The notes below the pieces were generated by a model. That model saw nothing but the letters and a program-made list of their open reading frames with translations. It was not told the DNA's origin and did not search any database. A DNA stretch of 64,000 bases, from NCBI RefSeq assembly GCF_000719555.1, contig NZ_JOGX01000012.1, positions 1 through 64,000 on the forward strand, written 5' to 3'. Every line of letters begins with the position of its first letter. The stretch's first letter is position 1. The DNA comes from Streptomyces sp. NRRL F-5727 (GTDB lineage: Bacteria; Actinomycetota; Actinomycetes; Streptomycetales; Streptomycetaceae). Position numbers and translations under genes: made by a program. Below are positions 1 to 6,428 of this stretch, one piece after another.

Positions 1-123
1 AGAACGGCACGACGAATCGCAGCCGTCAGGCTCAGTGGTTCTTGCGGAGTGGCTGTCCGGGGCCGACCGGAGTCGGTGCTCACGTCGGACAACTCGGAGA
101 ACAGTACGGACCGGTCAATCCCG

Positions 124-151
124 TGTCAACCCCCGTCCTGGGGCGTACTCT
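124..151 (+). promoter_or_regulatory. Predicted promoter of the trpS leader
   Basis: A TGTCAA hexamer (124-129) and a TACTCT hexamer (146-151) are separated by 16 nt. The -10 element ends 6 nt before the leader-peptide ATG at 158, so the transcript probably starts at or next to that ATG and is leaderless. Bases 1-123 hold no gene that I can support. Confidence 0.5.
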
Positions 152-157
152 CTCCGT

Positions 158-199
158 ATGACTACGCGTGCGCACACCACCCAGTGGTGGGCCGCCTGA
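158..199 (+). CDS. trpL: Trp leader peptide (13 residues)
   Basis: A 13-codon frame reads MTTRAHTTQWWAA and stops at TGA 197-199. It has two consecutive Trp codons (TGG at 185-187 and 188-190) just before the stop, in a stretch that doubles as the first arm of a hairpin. This is the classic layout of a ribosome-sensed attenuator. The peptide itself probably has no function beyond making translation speed report charged tRNA-Trp. It has no Shine-Dalgarno and a -10 box 6 nt upstream, so translation is probably leaderless. Confidence 0.8.
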   Translation: MTTRAHTTQWWAA

Positions 200-247
200 C
201 GGCGGCCCGTACTGACGCATGCACACGGCCGCCGATCCGGCGGCCGT
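189..247 (+). promoter_or_regulatory. Trp attenuator (alternative hairpins)
   Basis: Four segments can pair in competing ways. Segment 1 (189-196) and segment 2 (201-208) form a perfect 8-bp stem with loop TGAC that covers the second Trp codon and the leader stop. Segment 3 (225-234) and segment 4 (238-247) form a perfect 10-bp GC stem with a 3-nt loop, the presumed terminator. Seven bases of segment 2 (201-207) are also complementary to segment 3 (227-233), giving an antiterminator. A ribosome stalled on the Trp codons would mask segment 1, free segment 2 and allow readthrough into trpS. There is no U-run after the terminator stem, which is common in Streptomyces. Confidence 0.75.
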
Positions 248-312
248 TCGCGTATCCCCCTCCGGGAGCCGGGCCGTCGGGCCGGCTCGGGACGGAGAAG
301 GAGCGGAACGCG

Positions 313-1311
313 ATGACGAGGATCTTCAGTGGGGTCAAGCCGACCGGGCATCTGACGCTGGGCAACTACCTGGGGGCCGTGCGGCGGTGGGTCGAGGTGG
401 ACCAGCACCGGGGCGAGGCGCTGTTCAGCGTGGTGGATCTGCACGCGCTGACCGTGGAGCACGATCCGGCGCGGGTGCGCAGGCTCAGTCGGCAGGCGGC
501 GACGCTGTTGTTGGCTTCGGGGCTCGATCCGGAGGTCTGCACGCTGTTCGTGCAGAGCCATGTGGACGAGCACGCCCGGCTGTCGTACCTGCTGGAGTGC
601 ACGGCCACCGACGGCGAGCTGCGGCGGATGATCCAGTACAAGGAGAAGAGCGTCCGGGCGCGGGAGGCTGGGCAGGGCGTACGGCTCTCTCTGCTCACCT
701 ATCCCGTGCTGATGGCCGCCGACATCCTGGCCTACGGGGCCGACGAGGTGCCGGTGGGCGAGGACCAGACGCAGCACGTGGAGCTGACGCGGGACCTGGC
801 GGTGCGGTTCAACCAGCGGTACGGGCACACCTTCACCGTGCCGAAGGCGACGCGGCCGGCGGTGGCGGCGCGGGTGATGGATCTCCAGGACCCCGGATCG
901 AAGATGGGCAAGTCGCATGAGAACGGGGCCGGGATCGTCTATCTCCTCGACGACGCGGACACCGTGCGGCGGAAGGTCATGCGGGCCGTGACGGACAGCG
1001 GACGGGAAGTCGTCTACGACCGGGACGTCAAGCCGGGTCTCGCAAATCTGCTCGATCTGATGGCGGCGGCGACGGGTGGGAACCCGGAGGAGCTGGCCGG
1101 TGTATACGAGTCGTACGGAGCGTTGAAGAAGGACACGGCGGACGCGGTCGTCGAGCTGCTGCGGCCGGTGCGGGAGCGGCATGCCGAGCTCGCGGCGGAT
1201 CCGGGGTTCGTGGACCGGGTGCTGCGGGACGGGGCCGAGCGGGCCCGGGGGGTGGCGCGGCCGCTGGTCGACCGGGCCTACCGGGCGATCGGGCTGTTGC
1301 CGGCCGTGTGA
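313..1311 (+). CDS. trpS: Tryptophanyl-tRNA synthetase (auxiliary, attenuated)
   Basis: This 332-residue class I synthetase charges tRNA-Trp in the cytoplasm. It shows the HIGH-like motif TGHLTLGN (residues 11-18) and the KMSKS-type loop KMGKS (197-201), and its length is normal for bacterial TrpRS. The ATG at 313 follows a good ribosome site (AAGGAG near 298-303); the open frame continues further upstream without family similarity. It lies behind a Trp leader and attenuator. Streptomyces carry two TrpRS genes, and the attenuated auxiliary copy (trpS1 of S. coelicolor) is known to be indolmycin resistant and induced when Trp-tRNA is short. Resistance of this copy is inferred from context, not read from residues. 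Its 3' end overlaps the convergent regulator by 34 bp. Confidence 0.95.
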   Translation: MTRIFSGVKPTGHLTLGNYLGAVRRWVEVDQHRGEALFSVVDLHALTVEHDPARVRRLSRQAATLLLASGLDPEVCTLFVQSHVDEHARLSYLLECTATDGELRRMIQYKEKSVRAREAGQGVRLSLLTYPVLMAADILAYGADEVPVGEDQTQHVELTRDLAVRFNQRYGHTFTVPKATRPAVAARVMDLQDPGSKMGKSHENGAGIVYLLDDADTVRRKVMRAVTDSGREVVYDRDVKPGLANLLDLMAAATGGNPEELAGVYESYGALKKDTADAVVELLRPVRERHAELAADPGFVDRVLRDGAERARGVARPLVDRAYRAIGLLPAV

Positions 1312-2276
1312 CGGAAGGCGGCGCGGTAGTCGCGCGGGCTGGTGGCGAGGTGCGAGGCGAAGTGCTGGCGCATCGTGACCTCGCTGCCGAAGCCCGCGCG
1401 GCGGGCCACTTCGGGGAGGGGATGGTCGGTGAGTTCGAGGAGTTTCTGGGCGGCGGCGACGCGCTGGGCGATGAGCCAGTGGAGCGGGGTCGTGCCGGTG
1501 GTGGCCTGGAAGTGGCGGGCGAAGGAGCGGGGGGACATCCCGGCGTGGGCGGCGAGACTCGCGACGGTGTGGGGCTGGTCGAGATGGGCGAGCGCGTGGG
1601 CGCGGACGGCGGCGAGCGCGTCCTCGTCGCGGTCGGCCCTGGGGGTGGGGCGCTCGATGAACTGGGCCTGGGTGCCGGTGCGGAAGGGGGCGGTGACCAT
1701 CGAGCGGGCGACGGTGGCGGCGACCTCGGCGCCGTGGGCCGTACGGACGAGGTGGAGACAGAGGTCGATGCCGGCGGCGGTGCCGGCCGAGGTCCAGATG
1801 CCGGTGTCCTCGATGTAGAGCGCCTCCGGTTCGACGCGGATGCGGGGGTGGCGGGCGGCCAGGGTGTCGGCGAGGCGCCAGTGGGTGACCGCGCGGCGGC
1901 CGTCGAGCAGGCCGGCGCGGGCGAGGACGAAGGCGCCGGCGCAGAGGGAGGCGACGGGGACGGCGTGGTCGTGGGCGCGGCGGAGGGCGTCGAGGACGGG
2001 GGTGGGGACGTCGGCGTCGGGGTCCTCGATGCCGGGGACGAGGACGAGGTCGGTGGGGGTGAGGGTGTCGAGCCAGTCGAGGGGGCGGTCGGGGGTGAGG
2101 CTCAGGCCGCCGCGGATCGGGATGGGGATGGTCGGGTCTGCGGCGGTGCGGCGGAGGTCGAAGGCGGGGACGCCGCGGGTGGTGCGGTCGGTGCCCCAGA
2201 CCTCGGTGACGACGGAGACGTCGAAGGCCCGGATGCCGGGGAAGGAGAGGAGAGCGATGCGCTGGGGGGCCGCCAT
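1278..2276 (-). CDS. GlxA/AraC-family transcriptional regulator
   Basis: This 332-residue protein has an N-terminal DJ-1/PfpI-like sensor fold (about residues 1-190, with SLCAGAFVLARAGLLDG as the nucleophile-elbow stretch) and a C-terminal AraC-type double helix-turn-helix (about 220-315; MSPRSFARHF and GFGSEVTMRQHF are the recognition regions). GlxA-type members sense small molecules and often govern amidase or degradative genes. It is divergent from a cysteine hydrolase 75 bp away, a likely target. A TTTACT element sits 7 nt from the ATG, so the mRNA may be leaderless. The last 34 bp overlap the end of trpS on the other strand. Confidence 0.9.
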   Translation of the reverse strand: MAAPQRIALLSFPGIRAFDVSVVTEVWGTDRTTRGVPAFDLRRTAADPTIPIPIRGGLSLTPDRPLDWLDTLTPTDLVLVPGIEDPDADVPTPVLDALRRAHDHAVPVASLCAGAFVLARAGLLDGRRAVTHWRLADTLAARHPRIRVEPEALYIEDTGIWTSAGTAAGIDLCLHLVRTAHGAEVAATVARSMVTAPFRTGTQAQFIERPTPRADRDEDALAAVRAHALAHLDQPHTVASLAAHAGMSPRSFARHFQATTGTTPLHWLIAQRVAAAQKLLELTDHPLPEVARRAGFGSEVTMRQHFASHLATSPRDYRAAFRHTAGNSPIAR

Positions 2277-2316
2277 GGTTGGCAGTAAACCATCGATCGC
2301 TGGCTTCGGCGCCTCT

Positions 2317-2328
2317 GGGACGTGTCCC
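2317..2328. promoter_or_regulatory. Small inverted repeat in the divergent intergenic region
   Basis: GGGAC-GT-GTCCC lies between the AraC-type regulator and the cysteine hydrolase. It could be an operator half-site, but the arms are only 5 bp long, so support is weak. Confidence 0.25.
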
Positions 2329-2351
2329 GGGGCGGCGGCAGGATCGTGGAC

Positions 2352-2939
2352 ATGGAGATCAAGGAGAACGCAGCGCTGATCGTCGTCGACGTCCAGAAGG
2401 GCTTCGAGTACGCGTTCTGGGGGCGTCGGGACAACCCGGAGGCGGAGACGAACATGACCGCCCTGATCGACCGGTGGCAGGAGACGGGTCGGCCGGTGGT
2501 GTTCGTGCGGCACGACTCGGTTCAGGAGGGTTCGCCGCTGGCGCCGGGGACCGCGGGGAACGCGTTCAAGGACTTCGTCGAGGAGCGGCGGGGCAGGGGC
2601 GCGGGGCCCGAGGTGCTGGTGACGAAGACGGTGAACTCCGCCTTCTACGGGGAGCCGGATCTGGACGCGTGGCTGAAGGGGGCGGGGATCGACCAGCTGG
2701 TGATCGTCGGCATCCAGACGAACATGTGCAACGAGACGACGGCCCGGATGGGCGGGAACCTCGGGTACGACGTGGTGTTCCCGCTGGACGCGATGCACAC
2801 CTTCGACCTGGCGGGGCCGTTCGGCTGGACGCGGACGGCGGAGGAGCTGACCCGGGCGACGGCGGTGTCGCTGCACGGCGGGCGGTTCGCCCGGGTCGTG
2901 ACCACGGAGGACGTGCTGAAGGGGACCGTGGCGGAGTAG
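2352..2939 (+). CDS. Isochorismatase-like cysteine hydrolase
   Basis: This 195-residue hydrolase of the isochorismatase/nicotinamidase superfamily has the full catalytic triad in order: Asp13 (ALIVVDVQ), Lys92 (VTKTVNSAFYG) and Cys126 (IQTNMCNETTARMG). The exact substrate (amide, carbamoyl compound or isochorismate-like ester) cannot be told from sequence. The gene is divergent from a GlxA/AraC regulator that probably controls it. The ATG at 2352 was chosen because homology begins at MEIKENAALIVVD; its ribosome site is weak and an in-frame GTG lies 6 nt upstream. It ends 5 bp from the convergent proC. Confidence 0.9.
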   Translation: MEIKENAALIVVDVQKGFEYAFWGRRDNPEAETNMTALIDRWQETGRPVVFVRHDSVQEGSPLAPGTAGNAFKDFVEERRGRGAGPEVLVTKTVNSAFYGEPDLDAWLKGAGIDQLVIVGIQTNMCNETTARMGGNLGYDVVFPLDAMHTFDLAGPFGWTRTAEELTRATAVSLHGGRFARVVTTEDVLKGTVAE

Positions 2940-2943
2940 GGGG

Positions 2944-3753
2944 TCAGCCGTTGCCGGAGGCGAGTTCGCGGCTGCGGTCGCGGGCGGCTTCCAGGGCGGC
3001 GATGAGGGCGGCGCGGACGCCGTGGTTCTCCAGCTCGCGGATGGCGCTGATGGTGGTGCCGGCGGGGGAGGTGACGGCCTCGCGGAGCTTCACGGGGTGT
3101 TCGCCGCTGTCGCGGAGCATGACGGCGGCGCCGATGGCGGCCTGGACGATCAGGTCGTGGGCCTGGGCGCGGGGCAGACCGAGGAGGATGCCGGCGTCGG
3201 TCATGGCCTCGACGAGGAAGTAGAAGTACGCCGGGCCGGAGCCGGAGAGGGCGGTGGCGGCGTCCTGCTGGGACTCGGGGACGCGGAGGGTCTTGCCGAC
3301 GCCGCCGAAGATCTCCTCGGTGTGGGCGAGGTGCTCGGGGGTGGCGTGGCTGCCGCCGGAGATCACGGACATGCCCTCGTCGACGAGGACGGGGGTGTTG
3401 GGCATGACGCGGACGACGGGGGTGCCGGGGCTGAGGCGTTCCTCGATGAAGGAGGTGGGGATGCCGGCGGCGGCGCTGATGACCAGGCGGTCGGTGGCGA
3501 CGTGCGGGCCGAGTTCGTCGAGGAGGCGGCCCATGTCCTGGGGCTTGACGGCGAGGATGAGGGTGTCGGCGCGCTTGGCGGCCTCGGCGTTGGTGACGGT
3601 CTCGACGCCGTAGCGGTCGCGGAGTTCCTCGGCGCGCTCGCTGCGGCGGGTGGTGACGAGGAGGTGCGCGGGGTGCCAGCCGGCTCGGATCATGCCGCTG
3701 AGGAGGGCTTCACCGATCTTGCCGGTGCCGAGGACTGCGACGGTCTGGGTCAT
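2944..3753 (-). CDS. proC: Pyrroline-5-carboxylate reductase
   Basis: This 269-residue enzyme reduces pyrroline-5-carboxylate to L-proline with NAD(P)H, the last step of proline synthesis. It begins with a Rossmann motif (VAVLGTGKIGEALLSG) and carries the ProC signature near the C-terminus (LREAVTSPAGTTISAI). The ATG at 3753 has a GAGGTG ribosome site 9 nt upstream; a GTG 12 nt further upstream lies too close to that site. It appears to be transcribed alone. Confidence 0.95.
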   Translation of the reverse strand: MTQTVAVLGTGKIGEALLSGMIRAGWHPAHLLVTTRRSERAEELRDRYGVETVTNAEAAKRADTLILAVKPQDMGRLLDELGPHVATDRLVISAAAGIPTSFIEERLSPGTPVVRVMPNTPVLVDEGMSVISGGSHATPEHLAHTEEIFGGVGKTLRVPESQQDAATALSGSGPAYFYFLVEAMTDAGILLGLPRAQAHDLIVQAAIGAAVMLRDSGEHPVKLREAVTSPAGTTISAIRELENHGVRAALIAALEAARDRSRELASGNG

Positions 3754-3839
3754 GGCTCTGTTCACCTCGCCGGAGGGGGTTACGTGTCGTCATCCTCGCA
3801 CCGGCGGGGCGGCCGGTGCGCGGGGTGTCCGAGGGGCGG

Positions 3840-4577
3840 TCAGGCGGTGCGGCGGCGGAGGGTGGCGGCGCCGAGGGCGAGGACGAGGACGGCGCAGCCC
3901 GCCACGACGAGGGCGTCGCGGACGAAGGCGGACGTCACGTCGGGGTGGCGGAGGACCTCGTTCATGCCGTCGACGGCGTACGACATGGGCAGGACGTCGG
4001 AGATCGCTTCGAGGGCGGGGGCCATCTTGTCGCGCGGGGTGAAGAGGCCGCAGAGGAGGAGCTGGGGGAAGATCACGGCCGGCATGAACTGGACGGCCTG
4101 GAACTCGGAGGCGGCGAAGGCGGAGACGAAGAGGCCGAGGGCGGTGCCGAGGAGGGCGTCGAGGAGGGCGACCAGGAGGAGGAGCCAGGGGGAGCCGACG
4201 ACGTCGAGGCCGAGGAACCAGACGGCGAGGCCGGTGGCGAGGACGGACTGGAGGACGGCGACGAGGCCGAAGGCGAGGGCGTAGCCGGCGATGAGGTCGG
4301 CCTTGCCGAGGGGCATGGCGAGAAGGCGTTCCAGGGTGCCGGAGGTGCGTTCGCGCAGGGTGGCGATGGAGGTCACCAGGAACATGGTGATGAGCGGGAA
4401 GATGCCGAGGAGCGAGGCGCCGATGCTGTCGAAGGTCTGCGGGCTGCCGTCGAAGACGTAGCGGAGCAGGAAGAGCATCAGGCAGGGCACCAGCAGCATC
4501 AGCGCGATCGAGCGGGGGTCGTGGCGGAGCTGGCGGAGGACGCGGGCGGCGGTGGCGAGGGTGCGTGAGGTCGTCAT
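3840..4577 (-). CDS. ABC-2 type exporter, membrane subunit
   Basis: This 245-residue integral membrane protein has about six hydrophobic spans (for example SIALMLLVPCLMLFLLRYV, IFPLITMFLVTSIATL and AGYALAFGLVAVLQSVLA). The segment LRERTSGTLERLLAMPLGKADLIAG is the typical ABC-2 signature. It pairs with the ATPase just upstream, overlapping it by 4 bp (ATGA), and together they form a drug, lipid or antibiotic exporter. The substrate is unknown. Confidence 0.92.
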   Translation of the reverse strand: MTTSRTLATAARVLRQLRHDPRSIALMLLVPCLMLFLLRYVFDGSPQTFDSIGASLLGIFPLITMFLVTSIATLRERTSGTLERLLAMPLGKADLIAGYALAFGLVAVLQSVLATGLAVWFLGLDVVGSPWLLLLVALLDALLGTALGLFVSAFAASEFQAVQFMPAVIFPQLLLCGLFTPRDKMAPALEAISDVLPMSYAVDGMNEVLRHPDVTSAFVRDALVVAGCAVLVLALGAATLRRRTA

Positions 4578-5377
4578 GGGCGGGTCTCCTGGTGGGCGGC
4601 GCGGGCCGCGGCGGCGTCGACCAGGTGGAGGAACGCCTCTTCGACGGTGGTGGTGCCGCTCTGCCGGCGGAGGGTGTCGGGGGTGCCTTCGGCGAGGATC
4701 TCGCCCTCGCGCATGAGGAGGAGTCGGTGGCAGCGCTCGGCCTCGTCCATGACGTGGGAGGAGACGAGGAGGGTGGTGCCCCGGTCGGCGGCGAGGCGGT
4801 GGAAGAGGTCCCACAGGTCGCGGCGGAGGACGGGGTCGAGGCCGACGGTGGGTTCGTCGAGGACCAGCAGGTCGGGGGTGCCGAGGAGGGCGACGGCGAG
4901 GGAGACGCGGCTGCGCTGGCCGCCGGAGAGGCGTCCGGCGAGGGCGTCGGCGTGGTCGGTGAGGTCGACGTCGGCGAGGGCGTGGTCGACGGCGGCCCGG
5001 CGGGCGGGGCGGTGGGCGCGGCCGGGGAGGAGGACGGAGGCGAAGTAGTCGAGGTTCTGCCGGACGGTGAGGTCGTCGTAGACGGAGGGGGCCTGGGTGA
5101 CGTAGCCGATGCGGGGGCGGAGGCCGGGGTGTCCCGCGGGGCTGCCGAGGACGGTGAGGGTGCCGGTGACCTTGGCCTGGGTGCCGACGATCGCGCGCAT
5201 GAGGGTGGTCTTGCCGCAGCCGGAGGGGCCGAGGAGGCCCGTGACGCGGCCGGCGGGGACGGTGAAGCCGAGGCCGCGCAGGACGGTGCGGTCGCCGCGT
5301 ACGGCGGTGAGGTCGCGGGCGGTGATCGCGGGGTCCGGGTCGGGGGGTTCGGGCTCCCCCACGCTGTAATTCATCAT
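4574..5377 (-). CDS. ABC exporter ATP-binding protein
   Basis: This 267-residue ATPase drives the adjacent ABC-2 permease. It has Walker A GPSGCGKTT, the signature LSGGQRSRVSLA, Walker B LLVLDEPTVGLDP and the H-loop SSHVMDEAE. The start is ATG at 5377 (a second ATG follows directly). A promoter lies so close that the mRNA is probably leaderless, and an 18-bp palindrome overlaps the start codon. No repressor gene adjoins it, so the regulator must be encoded elsewhere. Confidence 0.93.
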   Translation of the reverse strand: MMNYSVGEPEPPDPDPAITARDLTAVRGDRTVLRGLGFTVPAGRVTGLLGPSGCGKTTLMRAIVGTQAKVTGTLTVLGSPAGHPGLRPRIGYVTQAPSVYDDLTVRQNLDYFASVLLPGRAHRPARRAAVDHALADVDLTDHADALAGRLSGGQRSRVSLAVALLGTPDLLVLDEPTVGLDPVLRRDLWDLFHRLAADRGTTLLVSSHVMDEAERCHRLLLMREGEILAEGTPDTLRRQSGTTTVEEAFLHLVDAAAARAAHQETRP

Positions 5378-5414
5378 GTGATGAATAGTGGGGACGAAGA
5401 AGCCCCCGCGTCAA
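5369..5414 (-). promoter_or_regulatory. Promoter with palindromic operator over the exporter start
   Basis: On the minus strand TTGACG (5409-5414) and CACTAT (5385-5390) are 18 nt apart, which puts the transcription start near the ATG. The sequence ATTCATCATGTGATGAAT (5369-5386), two 8-bp arms around TG, overlaps both the -10 end and the start codon. A repressor bound there would block RNA polymerase and a leaderless start together. Confidence 0.65.
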
Positions 5415-5429
5415 GGATCGCGGGGGCTT
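5400..5429 (-). terminator. Hairpin terminator of the 168-residue membrane protein gene
   Basis: Perfect 11-bp arms AAGCCCCCGCG (5400-5410) and CGCGGGGGCTT (5419-5429) flank an 8-nt loop. It lies 52 bp after the stop of the upstream minus-strand gene. It also overlaps the -35 element of the exporter promoter, so the two signals share DNA. Confidence 0.7.
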
Positions 5430-5481
5430 GTCCCGTGGTGGGCCGGGTCCGGGCGCGCCGGACCGTGTCTCACCGTGTCTC

Positions 5482-5988
5482 TCAGGAGCGCTTGGGCTTC
5501 TTGCGGGCGGCCGGGTTGCCGGTGCGGGCGCCGCGCCGCTTCTCGTGGCGGGCGCGGGCCGTCTCGTACTCGGCGCGGCGGAGCTTCTCGCCGGGGGCCT
5601 CCAGGAGACACCGGAGGGCGTAGGCGAGGAGCCCTCCGATGAAGCCGATGGCCTTGAGGCTCTTGAGCGAGTCCTCGCGGGCCTGGTCGGCGGGGCGGCG
5701 GCCGAAGCCCTCCCAGGTCTTGGCGAAGGCGATGGCCGAGCAGATCGCGAACATCAGGATGACCAGCGTGTTCACCAGACCGCCCACGTCCGCGACCTGG
5801 AGTCCCTGGTAGGCGAAGCGCAGGACGAAGGCGCCCGCGGTGGCCGCGACGAGCGCGCCGACCGCGAGGCCGGCGCGCCGCAGGCCGTAGTGGGCACTGT
5901 GGTCGACCCAGGTCGTCCCGAAGAAACGGATCTCCTCGGGCTGGGGTCCGCTCGTGCCGGTTCCGGGGGTCTGCTTGTCCTCGCTCAC
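5482..5988 (-). CDS. Small conserved membrane protein of unknown function
   Basis: This 168-residue protein has two or three hydrophobic spans (LAVGALVAATAGAFVLRFAY, LVNTLVILMFAICSAIAFA and a weaker AIGFIGGLLAYALR). The C-terminal tail is strongly basic and probably cytoplasmic (RRGARTGNPAARKKPKRS). I recognise no catalytic motif. The start is GTG at 5988; GATAAT (5996-6001) lies 7 nt upstream of it, suggesting a leaderless mRNA. Confidence 0.8.
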   Translation of the reverse strand: MSEDKQTPGTGTSGPQPEEIRFFGTTWVDHSAHYGLRRAGLAVGALVAATAGAFVLRFAYQGLQVADVGGLVNTLVILMFAICSAIAFAKTWEGFGRRPADQAREDSLKSLKAIGFIGGLLAYALRCLLEAPGEKLRRAEYETARARHEKRRGARTGNPAARKKPKRS

Positions 5989-6037
5989 GAGGTCGATTAT
6001 CCCCGGTGCGGCGCCGGAACGGCCGAGGCGAAGGTCC

Positions 6038-6292
6038 TCAGGCGCAGCGGGGCGCCACGTAGTCGTCGCTGCCGGTCTTCACGTAGGCGTCGGAGACGTA
6101 CTGCCCCGGGGCGATGCTGTCCCAGATGCGGGTGGTGCCGTACGGTCCGGAGATCCACTCGCCCGGCTTCTGGCAGTGGATCGGGACGGTCACGCCCTCG
6201 GCGAGCACCCGGACCACCGGGTACTGGGTGCTCGGACCGGAGCGGACGTTGAGCCGGTAGCCCGGCGCGACCGGGTAGTACTTCACCGTCAT
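6038..6292 (-). CDS. Small SH3b-domain protein
   Basis: This 84-residue protein is essentially one bacterial SH3 domain, with the diagnostic LNVRSGPSTQYPVVRVLAEG stretch near residues 13-32 and an aromatic-rich second half. It has two Cys (in IHCQKPGEW and the C-terminal RCA). No signal peptide is visible from the ATG at 6292, which has a good ribosome site (AGGGGGAA). SH3b domains usually bind peptidoglycan or peptide stems, but its location is uncertain. It is divergent from the kinase gene. Confidence 0.8.
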   Translation of the reverse strand: MTVKYYPVAPGYRLNVRSGPSTQYPVVRVLAEGVTVPIHCQKPGEWISGPYGTTRIWDSIAPGQYVSDAYVKTGSDDYVAPRCA

Positions 6293-6428
6293 GACTGTTC
6301 CCCCTGGCTTCACTCTGTGCGACGCGCGCAGGCTAGCAAGCTCCTCCGACATCGCGGGGACCATCGACTAGGCTCCTCGCGTCGCGCACGCGCGCGTGGC
6401 CGGACGCGGAACCACACGGGGGTGGGAG

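Noticed and set aside
115..1182. Long minus-strand open frame opposite trpS
   Set aside because: Arg/His/Pro/Leu-rich translation typical of the antisense frame of GC-rich genes, no family similarity, and trpS is certain.
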